64,000 nt of DNA from Nostoc sp. TCL26-01 (lineage in GTDB: Bacteria; Cyanobacteriota; Cyanobacteriia; Cyanobacteriales; Nostocaceae), in assembly GCF_013393945.1 (NCBI RefSeq), contig NZ_CP040297.1:772001-836000 (forward strand). Direction: 5' to 3'. Of this stretch, positions 18,044 through 26,687 are shown piece by piece (the stretch's first letter is position 1; each line of letters opens with the position of its first letter). The position numbers and the translations under genes were made by a program. The notes beneath the pieces were generated by a model, which saw only the letters and a program-made list of their open reading frames with translations, did no database searches and was not told the origin of the DNA.

Positions 18044-18247
18044 ATGGAAACTCGCTCCTCCACTGATTTACCTACAGTTGCTAAAGCTTACAACGGAATA
18101 GATCGTAATAGCTTTTTGTTTGGCTGGACTCCCCAAGCAGAAATCTGGAATGGTCGTTTAGCAATGATTGGTTTTCTCGCTTATTTGCTGTGGGATTTAG
18201 CAGGCTTTAGTGTCCTGCGTGATGTCTTGCACTTGATTGGATATTAA
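18044..18247 (+). CDS. High-light-inducible protein (HLIP/SCP, CAB-ELIP-HLIP family)
   Basis: A 67-residue single-helix chlorophyll-binding protein of the thylakoid membrane. The signature is complete: FGWTPQAEIWNGRLAMIGF, which contains the ExxNGRxAMxGF motif whose Glu and Asn/Arg bind chlorophyll. A hydrophobic helix ending in the WDLAGFSVLRD region follows. HLIPs protect photosystem II assembly and carry chlorophyll and carotenoid under light stress. It is monocistronic, and a dispersed palindrome begins about 6 bp after the stop. The length fits the family. Confidence 0.95.
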   Translation: METRSSTDLPTVAKAYNGIDRNSFLFGWTPQAEIWNGRLAMIGFLAYLLWDLAGFSVLRDVLHLIGY

Positions 18248-18312
18248 CATCAACAAGAGACGTAGCATTGCTACGTCTCTACAAATTGTCTATGTTTCGA
18301 CAAACTTTGTAG

Positions 18313-18687
18313 TTAAAAAACTCGGAAGATGAATGGATAACGGAAAGGCACATCAGACTGACTAAGACAATGTAAAATTGCCCAGATTGTTAGTCCCCAA
18401 TGTATTGCAAAGCCTAAAGCAACTACAGGGAAAAAGATAATTCCCCCAATGCCAAATGTCAGCCAAGACAGAATTCCCAAGGGTACGCCGATGACAGTTG
18501 CCCAAAACCAGACATTGAAGTGAAAATTAATTGATTCTTTGGCGTTACTTTTAACTACTGGATCATCAGAGATGAGGTTAATAACAATGGGAACTCCGAC
18601 TGAAATTAATGTCGTACTAAAAAAAATTGCCCCATGACACAGAGATGATAGCAATTTGCGCTTGTCGGAATCATATGTTGCTTGCAT
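18313..18687 (-). CDS. DUF4870 (Tic20-like) small membrane protein
   Basis: 124 residues with three or four hydrophobic helices: CHGAIFFSTTLISVGVPIVINL, then an amphipathic KESINFHFNVW stretch, then VIGVPLGILSWLTF and IIFFPVVALGFAIHW, and the ending FRYPFIFRVF. The NFHFN motif and the RYPF..R ending are hallmarks of DUF4870, a family distantly like Tic20. Its function is unknown. It starts with ATG preceded by AAGGAGCCACC, a good ribosome site. It is convergent with the HLIP gene. Confidence 0.88.
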   Translation of the reverse strand: MQATYDSDKRKLLSSLCHGAIFFSTTLISVGVPIVINLISDDPVVKSNAKESINFHFNVWFWATVIGVPLGILSWLTFGIGGIIFFPVVALGFAIHWGLTIWAILHCLSQSDVPFRYPFIFRVF

Positions 18688-18844
18688 CCTGGTGGCTCCT
18701 TAATTGTTTTCTAATTATGATTTTAATTGTTGGTTTATAACTTTCATACTAGAGCTTACCGTAAATAGCCAGGATTGCAAATTTTCCTGGAGATAGATTG
18801 ACTTTGGGTTTTATGCACCAAATTTCGACTCTGGTTTACCGAAC

Positions 18845-18912
18845 ATACCATTTCACGTTAATCATGATACAGATAAATTATGTAGAGACGTTGCAATGCA
18901 ACGTCTCTACTG
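18845..18912. repeat. Dispersed element C, copy lacking the right end
   Basis: It starts ATACCATTTCACGTTAATCA and contains the palindrome GTAGAGACGTTGC/GCAACGTCTCTAC. It matches 31291-31360 closely but lacks the terminal GAAATTGGTAT. Confidence 0.75.
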
Positions 18913-18921
18913 TTTCTGTTT

Positions 18922-20211
18922 TTAGGCAGCCATCATCGCTTTTTTCTGAGTGACTGCTGTGGGTTGGGCTAATAGATGCGTGTATAGCTGAGTTAGTCGA
19001 GATGCGACACTGTACCAACTAAAGGCAATTTCTACACGCTGGCGACCGGCTGCACCTAATTGATCTCGCCAATCTGGGTTAGTTAAAATCCGGTCTATAG
19101 CAGCAGCGAAGGCTAATTTATCTTGAGGAGGAGCGAGTAAACCTGTGACTTCGGGTATGACTGTAAACTGTAATCCACCTACAGCACTTGCTACTACAGG
19201 AGTTTTACTAGCCATAGCTTCGATTGCTACTAAACCGAAGGGTTCATAGTGGCTAGGGACAACGCAAACATCGGCAGCAGCGTAGTAGAATGGCAGGATT
19301 TCATGATCTAGACGACCAGCAAAGTTTGTGCAATCTGTTAGTTCTAATTCCCCAACAATATTAGCAATGCGATCGCGCTCAATACCATCACTTTTTCCAG
19401 GACGGCTACCACCACCAATTACTAGTTGTAGGTTAGCTTTACCTCTCAAACTAGATTCTCCCACGGCTCTGACTAAGGTTTCAATGCCTTTACGGCGGTC
19501 AAACCGACCAACATAAAATACCATTTTGGCATCAGGGGCAATTCCTAGTTTTTCCCTGGCCTGTAACCGTTCAATATTGCCAAAATTATCAATATCAGTA
19601 CCACAAGGAATCATCTCAATTCGCCCTTTTCTGGAAACCAAGGTACGCAGATGTTGCTGTTCTTGAGGACTGGTGGCTACTACTTGGTCTACCGTTTCTA
19701 AACAAGCTTTTTCTATGGCTAGTCGCTGAGTGGCTATGGGTGGAATATCTGCAATTGTGCTATATTTAATCGCTCCTAATGAGTGATATGTATGCACCTG
19801 AATCATGGGTTGCTGCTTTTTCAGTTGCATCCCTACCCAAGACGACAGCCAGTAATTAGTGTGAATTAACGGGTAAGAGTATCCATGAAGCTGCTGGAAT
19901 TTTTGGAACTCAGCCATAAACTCTGGTAAGTGACCAAATAATTGATCTCGCCCGATAAATTCACATGGCCCTGCTTTTAATCTGATGGTACGACAATTGG
20001 GACTATGTTGAGCGATCGCTGCTTGTTCAGGACTACTACGACGAGTAAACATATCAACTTGCCAACCTTGCTCGGCTAAAGCATAGCCTACTTGCCGGAC
20101 ATAAACATTCTGACCACCAGCTTCTTCTTGACCGATTTCTACAGCTGGGTCGCCATCAACAGAAATCAATGCAATGCGATACTTTTTACTTGGGAACATA
20201 GTGAGCTTCAC
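18922..20211 (-). CDS. GT4 glycosyltransferase, sucrose-phosphate-synthase-like
   Basis: 429 residues, GT-B fold. The N-terminal acceptor domain begins RIALISVDGDPAVEIGQEEA then GGQNVYVRQVG; the GGQNVYV loop is shared with sucrose synthases and sucrose-phosphate synthases. The C-terminal donor domain has FYVGRFDRRKGIETLVRA and the EPFGLVAIEAMA motif (E-x7-E) that binds the nucleotide sugar, followed by VVASAVGGL. Length and motifs fit the minimal cyanobacterial SPS type without a phosphatase domain, which makes sucrose-6-phosphate from UDP/ADP-glucose and fructose-6-phosphate. A related hexosyltransferase cannot be excluded. No sucrose phosphatase gene is nearby, and the gene stands alone. 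Confidence 0.85.
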   Translation of the reverse strand: MKLTMFPSKKYRIALISVDGDPAVEIGQEEAGGQNVYVRQVGYALAEQGWQVDMFTRRSSPEQAAIAQHSPNCRTIRLKAGPCEFIGRDQLFGHLPEFMAEFQKFQQLHGYSYPLIHTNYWLSSWVGMQLKKQQPMIQVHTYHSLGAIKYSTIADIPPIATQRLAIEKACLETVDQVVATSPQEQQHLRTLVSRKGRIEMIPCGTDIDNFGNIERLQAREKLGIAPDAKMVFYVGRFDRRKGIETLVRAVGESSLRGKANLQLVIGGGSRPGKSDGIERDRIANIVGELELTDCTNFAGRLDHEILPFYYAAADVCVVPSHYEPFGLVAIEAMASKTPVVASAVGGLQFTVIPEVTGLLAPPQDKLAFAAAIDRILTNPDWRDQLGAAGRQRVEIAFSWYSVASRLTQLYTHLLAQPTAVTQKKAMMAA

Positions 20212-20926
20212 CTCAAATCAACTACTCCCACCTCAAACACCAGAATTTAGACATAGCAAATCTTACCTCTGGTCAAGGGTAGGTAAAACGAAGCGTAAAG
20301 CTACCAGCCAAGGACACTGACGACAGACATTGTTTGTAAAAATGCTGCTCGGTCAATCTCCTCTCAATGCCGACGAAGTTAGCTGACGGGCTAGAACTGA
20401 GAGATGTCCTTTTTGGATAATCCAAAATAAGCCCCAAGTTTGGTTCCTCCGTTCCTTGGTTACCCTGATGTTTGGGTAGACAAAAGATTAGGCAGACTGA
20501 TTTATATTTCTCAAATACATTAGCTTGTAACCAGAATATAGTCAATAGTTTTGATAAAAAAACTCTCTTAAATCACCTGTAAACTGTTTACTGAATCTCT
20601 TTCCCAGACAAAATTAAATCAGCTTCATCAAGCTAATCTTGGCTTAGTTAGAGTTAATTGATACCCCGCGCATCATCTCGCAAATAAATCACAAATTCTC
20701 TAACTTTTAAGAGAAATTTCTAGAAAAATCAGAATTTTTCTGAGCAAATGTCTATCTTTGACTAAGAGGATATTTCAACAGACCCCACCCTCTCAATCTC
20801 CCTCAATACAGTTTGGTTAATGTCATGGCGATCGTTCGTTGTTCGGCGAAGCCGTTCTCGAAGAGTAAGCGTTCCTTAAGGGTAGCAAAGCAATCCCAGA
20901 AACTTGGCGATCGCTTCCTTACTCAT

Positions 20927-21071
20927 ATCTTGCACCAAGCGACTGGAAGTCGCGGCTACACAGGCAAAACCCGCCTGCGCGGGTTTCAAACACTTGATGT
21001 TGCGTTAGTCCGCGTAGGCGGACTTTGTTTGTATAGCCGCGATTTCTAATCGCTGGGGCTAGGTGCAAGAT
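20927..21071. repeat. Inverted-repeat element D (about 145 bp)
   Basis: The ends ATCTTGCACCAAGCGAC and GGGGCTAGGTGCAAGAT are inverted. It also holds inner palindromes CCCGCCTGCGCGGG and GTCCGCGTAGGCGGAC. A single arm of the same family lies at 14336-14366. It is non-coding. Confidence 0.75.
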
Positions 21072-21422
21072 GTGAGCTTACGTCGCAATAACAAACCAGA
21101 GAGCAAAGATACCATGAACCAAAAACTGCTAAATTCCATCAAAGTCAACAGACTAAGCTGGCCGTAAGGTCACAATCCTCTGCATCGAACTCACGTTCAA
21201 TTAAGCTTGATGTTAAATTACTACAAAAATCTCATCTGAAAATTCTCATAAATACTACTTTTGATAATTGACAATAAGTAAAACTCTTAATTAGACATAA
21301 TTCCAGCTTTTATGTCTAAAAATATCTGTTGCAAGACTTGCTTTTAAAAACTTAATTACTAAAAATAAAGAAGGGATTTAAAAATCTCATAGTCAATTTC
21401 GATCATTTGACCCTTCTACCCT

Positions 21423-21447
21423 AGTCCGCTTACGCGGGCTTTTTTTT
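21423..21447 (+). terminator. Orphan intrinsic terminator
   Basis: The stem AGTCCGC, loop TTAC, GCGGGCT is followed by seven further T. No plus-strand gene lies within about 3 kb upstream, so any transcript it ends would be a small RNA. The stem also resembles a dispersed palindrome of this genome (21008-21023), so it may be repeat-derived. Confidence 0.6.
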
Positions 21448-21556
21448 ATTAGTCCATGGTCAATAGTCAATGGTCAATGGTTCATAGTCAAAATCAAGTT
21501 TTTTTGGACTGTTGACTATTGACAAAAAAGCCAGAAAATTTAGTGACACTGCATAA

Positions 21557-21682
21557 CCCGAATTTCTCACGAAATTAATCAAACCGAAGTCCAGAGGTTG
21601 TAGGGGCGGGTTTACGAGATATTCGTGGATGATGCAAGCATATTTGTGAACCCGCCCCTACCGTTTTGTGAGAAATGCGGGA
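21557..21682. repeat. 126-bp element B, copy 2, inserted in element A
   Basis: It has the same ends and inner GTAGGGGCGGGTT arms as copy 1. It is flanked by ATAA on both sides. It interrupts an element A right end: ACTGC lies before it and AAGTCC after it. Confidence 0.8.
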
Positions 21683-21731
21683 TAAGTCCTAGTAAGATAG
21701 AGTGCAGGTGAGTAACTTATCTCAAATAATT

Positions 21732-21983
21732 ATGGCTTTCATCACGGAAAAATCTTCACTAAAACAAACATCGATAATAGTTCAACAAGTTCCTGCCCCT
21801 GATACAACTCCCCAAGATCCGCTAATTTCTAAAGGTTGGCAACGTGAACAGTATATCGGCATCTCTATTTTGTTTATTAGTCTAATTGCTGCTGTCGGCT
21901 TCTTGAGTCGTAGATTTGAATATGCTTTGATTTTCGCTTTTGCTTTAAGTATTGCTCTGATTATTTTCTTTCTTATTGTTTAA
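21732..21983 (+). CDS. Small two-helix membrane protein of unknown function
   Basis: About 83 residues from the ATG at 21732; an upstream GTG would add ten residues. A hydrophilic N-terminus (KSSLKQTSIIVQQVPAPD) is followed by two hydrophobic helices (YIGISILFISLIAAVGFL and YALIFAFALSIALIIFFLIV) joined by SRRFE. I do not recognise the family. It is probably a real gene, since its composition and start are reasonable, but it stands alone between repeat-rich gaps. Confidence 0.6.
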   Translation: MAFITEKSSLKQTSIIVQQVPAPDTTPQDPLISKGWQREQYIGISILFISLIAAVGFLSRRFEYALIFAFALSIALIIFFLIV

Positions 21984-22132
21984 GGTCATTTATATTTGGC
22001 ATTTTCGTTATCTTTGGCGCTATAGAACTAGTACTTGATTATTGTTGGCGTAGCCTGTGCTTACACAAAAAACTCTACAAGTCGATAGACTTCTTACCCA
22101 TTACCCATTACCCATTACCTATTCCCTCAATC

Positions 22133-22690
22133 TCACTCAGGAATCACTGGACTGGTGGGATCTAAAGTGGTTGTAAAGACAAAATAAATCACCCCAGCGC
22201 CCAAAATCATCACAGCTAGACTAAACAAAATTACCCAACGATCTGCGGGTTCGTAAGTATCTTCTTCAATGTCACGGCGTACAGCAAAATAATGTCCTGT
22301 GGACAGCCAGACTGTGATTAATCCGACAAGGGAAAATACTAAACCCAACTTCCAGCCAGTACCAGGACGAGGGACTAAGGGAACTTGAAAGGCTCTTAAA
22401 CGCACAATGACAACACCAAAACCTAACAAAGCTATGCCAGTCCGCATCCAAGCTAGATAAGTGCGTTCGTTTGCTAGGTGATCTCGTACTCGTGAAGGAT
22501 TGAGTTTTGTTAACTTTTTCTTCTCTGCCAGTTGTTCAGTATCTTGTGACTTTAATTGCATTAGTAGTGTCCTGATTCCCAAGGAGGAGCCTCTCCAAAA
22601 AATCCTTAAGTAGTAACAAACTTCTTTCCAGAGAGTTTGCCACCAGTGCCAACGCTGTGCTTTTGTAAAATGTCCGATTTGTTTGTTCAT
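22133..22690 (-). CDS. DUF202 (YidH-like) membrane protein
   Basis: 185 residues. The N-terminal half is basic and Trp-rich. The DUF202 core follows: DHLANERTYLAWMRTGIALL with the conserved N-E-R-T-x-L-A-W-x-R signature, then three transmembrane helices (GIALLGFGVVIVRL; WKLGLVFSLVGLITVWL; WVILFSLAVMILGAGVIYFVF). This family is found in bacterial inner membranes and its role is unknown. The cytoplasmic extension of about 60 residues is longer than in minimal DUF202 proteins. ATG start. Confidence 0.88.
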   Translation of the reverse strand: MNKQIGHFTKAQRWHWWQTLWKEVCYYLRIFWRGSSLGIRTLLMQLKSQDTEQLAEKKKLTKLNPSRVRDHLANERTYLAWMRTGIALLGFGVVIVRLRAFQVPLVPRPGTGWKLGLVFSLVGLITVWLSTGHYFAVRRDIEEDTYEPADRWVILFSLAVMILGAGVIYFVFTTTLDPTSPVIPE

Positions 22691-22907
22691 TTTTCAAAAT
22701 ATATTTTAATGCAGATATGAAAATAACACAACCTAAATACAGCATTTCTTGGTTAGCGCTGGATAATGACAGACTCTTGAGTAGGCACATAAACAAGAAG
22801 TGTATTTATAATGCCTAGAGTATTTTAATCTCTAAATTCTAGTCCTTTAGTCGCTGAATGATGATTCATGTCTAAAATCCATCCACAGACATAACTAATT
22901 ATTAATA

Positions 22908-23313
22908 GGACTTACGCACTCAACCAATTAGCCCTTCTGAGGGTTGTCAATAGTCCATAGTCCATAGTCAAAATCAAGTTTTTTTGGATTGTTGACCCTT
23001 ACGGGTGACGCTCCTTCTCCCAAGGGGAGACGCTACGCGAACGTCGCTAACGATAGTTGCTTTCCGACGCAAGGCGACACGCCACTCCCTCAAGTCGGGA
23101 AACCCGCCCACGGGGGTGTCTCAGGAACGCACTATCTCACTATTGACAAAAAAGCCAGACAATTTAGTAACACTGGGTCTCCCGAATTTCTCACGAAATT
23201 TATAAAACCGAAGTCAAGAGGCTGTAGGGGCGGGTTTACAAATAGGCTTCAATCATTCACGAATATCTCGTGAACCCGCCCCTACCGTTTTATGAGAAAT
23301 CCAGGGTCAGTCC
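22908..23313. repeat. Element A composite, carrying element B copy 3 and a GC-rich insert
   Basis: The left end is GGACTTACGCACTCAACC, as at 36921. The right end is CAGTCC after the B copy. The body has the usual GTCAATAGTCCATAGTC and AAATCAAGTTTTTTTGGA segments. A GC-rich piece (about 22996-23145) is inserted in the middle, and element B (23181-23306) sits near the right end. Confidence 0.7.
23181..23306. repeat. 126-bp element B, copy 3
   Basis: The ends CCCGAATTTCTCACG and ATGAGAAATCCAGGG and inner arms GTAGGGGCGGGTTTAC / GTGAACCCGCCCCTAC match copy 1. The length is exactly 126 bp. The flanks are TCT and TCA. Confidence 0.8.
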
Positions 23314-23656
23314 TAATTAATTGGTTCTCTAAAAAACGCAACTATGAGCTATGGACTATATGATGCTTTTCTGTCTGTTGAACAGGACATTTTTAAATGT
23401 AGAATAATCAACGATTTGCTATTTAGATACAGAGCAAATCTCAGTAACAAATTGTAGAATCTATGTATTTTTTGGCACTCAATACTCCTATTTGAGTCAA
23501 ATGTGTTGATTTTCCTGCTGTGATTGGGATTGTGATGTCAAAAAGTGGAACAATTTATACTTTAGGCAATCTAACCAATAGAATCAAATGCTTTTTTTTG
23601 TCAAAATGATAAATACAAGTGATGAAAATTGACACCAAGTTACAGAGATACTTCCA

Positions 23657-24586
23657 ATGGCAGGGATGACCCTTGAGCAACTAAAAATCTTTCTAGCCGT
23701 AGCAGAACACTTACACTTTACCCGTGCAGCAGAGGAGCTTTATATTACTCAACCTGCTGTCAGTGCCGCAGTTCATAATTTAGAGCAAGAATACGGAGTC
23801 AAACTGTTTCATCGAATTGGTCGCCATATTGAGATGGCGGAGGCGGGAAAGTTACTGCAAGTAGAAGCACGGAAAATTCTTGATCAAGTTACCTTGACTG
23901 AACGAGGATTACGAGAATTAAACAATTTACAACGGGGGGAATTGAAATTAGGGTCTAGTCTGACAATTGGGAATTATTGGCTACCGAGTAAAATTAGTGA
24001 CTTCAAAAGCCAATATCCGGGAATTACTGTGAATTGTTCTTTAGCTAATGCAGAAACAATTTCTGTCGGTACAGCAATGGGACAGTTTGATTTAGGTTTG
24101 GTGGAAGGAGATGTGAAGCCAGAATTGCAGAATAACTTGGAATACGAAATTGTGGGAAGCGATCGCTTACAAATCGTTGTTGGCAAAAATCATCCTTGGT
24201 TTGACAAAGAAGAAATAGAAATCTCTGAACTAACCCAAACTTCTTGGGTGATGAGAGAACCAGGTTCGGGAACCCAGCAAAGATTTGAGGAAGCGCTGCA
24301 AAATTGGGGCATTAACTTGAGCGAATTAAATGTCAATTTAGTCTTCACCAGTGGAGAAATGACTAAAGCGGCGATCGAAACTGATGTGAGTGCGATCGGT
24401 ATTTCTGAGTTGATGGTGAAAAAAGAGATTCAACTGGGAACTTTACGTGCAATTCGTGTGATTGATCACCGCAATGGTGCGCCAGCGATCGCCGAAATTG
24501 TGCGACCATTTTATAAACTCAAACATCGCCAACGCTTTCAAACTGGACTTGCCAAAGCTTTTGAGCAGATGTTGGTTAAGGGATAG
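23657..24586 (+). CDS. LysR-family transcriptional regulator
   Basis: 309 residues. The N-terminal winged HTH (about 4-63) has MTLEQLKIFLAVAEHLHF then TRAAEELYITQPAVSAAVHN, the standard LysR helix-turn-helix. The effector-binding domain (about 93-305) has two Rossmann-like halves (GELKLGSSLTIGNYWLP; DLGLVEGDV; MTKAAIETDVSAIGIS). The ligand cannot be read. It lies upstream of, and in the same direction as, the RND efflux genes, but 638 bp away with a terminator-like hairpin between, so it is probably not cotranscribed with them. It may regulate them. Confidence 0.93.
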   Translation: MAGMTLEQLKIFLAVAEHLHFTRAAEELYITQPAVSAAVHNLEQEYGVKLFHRIGRHIEMAEAGKLLQVEARKILDQVTLTERGLRELNNLQRGELKLGSSLTIGNYWLPSKISDFKSQYPGITVNCSLANAETISVGTAMGQFDLGLVEGDVKPELQNNLEYEIVGSDRLQIVVGKNHPWFDKEEIEISELTQTSWVMREPGSGTQQRFEEALQNWGINLSELNVNLVFTSGEMTKAAIETDVSAIGISELMVKKEIQLGTLRAIRVIDHRNGAPAIAEIVRPFYKLKHRQRFQTGLAKAFEQMLVKG

Positions 24587-25224
24587 GGGATTGGGGATTG
24601 GGGATTGGGGATTGGTTTAAGTTTGGTGTATGGTTATTTAGATAGGTTGATTTTATTGTGCTGACTTGCTTATAAGAAACTGTGATTTTAAAATTTGTTT
24701 TTCTCTAAAATCGTTTTTTTAATAAAAAAGCCACAATAATTGTCATGGCGAAGGCTTTTTGATTGCACCGTGATATTCTTAGGTATTAAAACATTTATCT
24801 ATTTGATTTTGACAACAATTTAACATAACATAAATAGACTTCTTCTCTCTTACCCAATCCCCTATTCCCAATCCCCAATCCCCTATTCCCAATCCCCTAT
24901 CCCCCATTACCCAAAAAATTATTATCCGTTAGCAAAAACAGAATACTTTCCGCAACAAATGAAAAGACATTGACAACCATTGATTTGTAAACTAGTTTTC
25001 ATCATTAACCCTTAGATAGATTGGCAAAAATTGATCAAACAGTATATTTTGGATGAGTTAACACATTTGTGACCTTAAAGCATCATGCTAAATCAGTAAT
25101 TTTTACTGCAAAATTATTAATGTTGATTTCGGTCTAGTTAATCAAATTCAGTAAAATTATTACTGGCTCAAAGCCCCACCACGTTAACATAGATTTTCCG
25201 TTGTTTTTCGTTCTGCTGTAAGCT
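24587..25224. other. Intergenic region with STRRs and a terminator-like hairpin
   Basis: No gene. It has STRRs of the form GGGGATT (24587-24615) and CCCCAAT/CCCTATT (24848-24905), a hairpin at 24725-24760, and about 300 bp of AT-rich sequence upstream of the RND adaptor. Confidence 0.65.
24725..24760 (+). terminator. Probable bidirectional terminator after the LysR gene
   Basis: AAAAAGCC is paired with GGCTTTTT across a 20-nt loop, so each strand ends in a T-run. It is 139 bp past the LysR stop. The large loop makes it only moderate evidence. Confidence 0.5.
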
Positions 25225-26541
25225 ATGTCATCCCCTGAGCCTCAAACTGATTTTGGGGAAAACCTTTCCCAAACACCTGACAAAGAGCCACCTCCAAGAC
25301 AACGGCGGTGGCTTAGGTTATTAGCAATCATCCTCATACTAGGGGGTGGAACAGCTATTCTTTGGCGATTGCTAAGTCCAAGCAATCAACCACCTTCCAC
25401 AGCTAATGCTCAACCGCCTGGGGTACGAGTCAAAACATCACCAGTCCAGGTTGGCACAATTGAAGAAAGTGATGTATTCGTAGCTAACTTAGAATCTCGT
25501 CGTTCTGTGAGGCTCCAGCCGAGAATCCAAGGACAGGTAACGCAAATATATGTGCGATCGGGAGATCCGATTGCGGCTGGAGCTGCAGTTATTCAAATCG
25601 ATTCTAGACAACAACAGGCAACAGTAACTAGTAATAATGCAGCTAGCCAGGTTGCTAATGCACAGTTAGAAAACTCTTACGCCACACTCAAATCCTTAGA
25701 AGCAGAACGCTTATCGAATCTTGCTGATGTGCAATTGAATCAGCAGGACTATGAACGTTATGGTAGTTTAGCTGACCAAGGAGCTGTATCTCGCCAAACG
25801 AAAGATCAGTATGCCAACAGACTGGCAACGGCTAAAGCTAGTCTCAAAGCCATAGAGTCGAGAATTCTAGCCCAAAAGGCTAGTGTGATCCAAGCCCAAA
25901 AATCCTTACAGCAAGCACAGGCTAACACTGAAGAACAACAAGTCCAACTCCAATACTACAGAATTACTGCCCCTTTTGACGGCACTGTGGGTGATATCCC
26001 CGTGAAAATTGGTGATTTCGTCAATACGGCTACACAACTAGTCACCATTACTCAAAATCGACCGTTAGAAGTCAATATTTCTGTACCACTAGAGCGTGGC
26101 CCCCAATTACGTAAGGGAATGCCTGTAGAGATTCTCAATCCCCAAGGAGAAATTATCGGTAATAGTCGTGTATTTTTCATTGCTCCTAATGCCAGCAATG
26201 GGACACAGTCAATTCTGATTAAAGCCTTATACAACAATACCAATGGTCAACTCAGAGCAGATCAATTAGTCCGGGCGCGAGTTATCTGGAATCAACGCAC
26301 AGGTGTGTTAATCCCAACTACAGCCGTAAATCGCATCGCCGGGGAAACTTTTGTCTATGTTACAGAAACAGCAAAATCACCCCAAGGAAACTCTCAAATA
26401 GTTGCCCGACAAAAGCGGGTGCAATTAGGTGATATCAGAGGTAACAATTACCAAATCATTAGCGGTTTGCAGCCCAAGGAAACAATTGTCACATCAGGAT
26501 TGTTAAATCTCCGCGATGGCGTACCGATTGTGCCTGAATAG
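25225..26541 (+). CDS. RND efflux periplasmic adaptor (membrane fusion protein)
   Basis: 438 residues. A proline-rich cytoplasmic start, one N-terminal anchor helix (about 30-48, LRLLAIILILGGGTAILW), then the lipoyl domain first half (ESRRSVRLQPRIQGQVTQIY), an alpha-helical hairpin (about 130-240, Gln/Ala-rich), the second lipoyl half (YRITAPFDGTVGDIPV), a beta-barrel and the membrane-proximal domain (GLQPKETIVTSGLLNLRDG). This is the AcrA/MexA plan. It joins the HAE1 pump encoded next to an outer-membrane channel; no TolC-like gene is in the window. A 146-bp gap filled by STRRs separates it from the pump gene. Confidence 0.94.
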   Translation: MSSPEPQTDFGENLSQTPDKEPPPRQRRWLRLLAIILILGGGTAILWRLLSPSNQPPSTANAQPPGVRVKTSPVQVGTIEESDVFVANLESRRSVRLQPRIQGQVTQIYVRSGDPIAAGAAVIQIDSRQQQATVTSNNAASQVANAQLENSYATLKSLEAERLSNLADVQLNQQDYERYGSLADQGAVSRQTKDQYANRLATAKASLKAIESRILAQKASVIQAQKSLQQAQANTEEQQVQLQYYRITAPFDGTVGDIPVKIGDFVNTATQLVTITQNRPLEVNISVPLERGPQLRKGMPVEILNPQGEIIGNSRVFFIAPNASNGTQSILIKALYNNTNGQLRADQLVRARVIWNQRTGVLIPTTAVNRIAGETFVYVTETAKSPQGNSQIVARQKRVQLGDIRGNNYQIISGLQPKETIVTSGLLNLRDGVPIVPE

Positions 26542-26542
26542 T

Positions 26543-26687
26543 TAGGTACTGGATACTGGGTAATGGGTACTGGGTACTGGGTAATCTATAAAATCAATCT
26601 CCAATCCCCAATCTCCAATCCCTAATCCCCAATCCCTAATCCCTAATCCCCAATCCCTAATCCCCAATCCCCAATCCCCAATCCCCA
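26543..26687. repeat. STRR array between RND adaptor and pump genes
   Basis: It consists of degenerate heptamers of two kinds: TACTGGG units (26547-26583), then CCCCAAT/CCCTAAT units up to 26687. The final unit runs directly into the ATG of the pump gene, leaving no Shine-Dalgarno sequence. Confidence 0.9.

Larger units (their letters stand above)
20212..21731. other. 1.5-kb gene-free, repeat-rich region
   Basis: No supported gene; short ORFs here are built from repeat sequence. It contains element D (20927-21071), an orphan intrinsic terminator (21423-21447), a right-hand part of element A (about 21450-21689) and element B copy 2 (21557-21682). A hairpin AGAAGGG...CCCTTCT (21370-21418) precedes the terminator. 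Confidence 0.7.
22691..23656. other. Repeat-rich intergenic region before the LysR gene
   Basis: No supported gene. A composite element (22908-23313) fills the middle. The last 340 bp (23314-23656) are AT-rich and hold the LysR gene promoter; no clear motif was picked out. Confidence 0.65.

Noticed and set aside
20273..20545. 90-codon minus-strand ORF upstream of the glycosyltransferase
   Set aside because: No recognisable protein features; it lies in the repeat-rich gap and starts with no ribosome site.
20813..21049. 78-codon ORF in the 1.5-kb gap
   Set aside because: Composed of dispersed repeat sequence (element D and GC-rich palindromes).
22989..23273. Two overlapping short plus-strand ORFs
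   Set aside because: They lie entirely in nested repeat elements, which explains the lack of stops.
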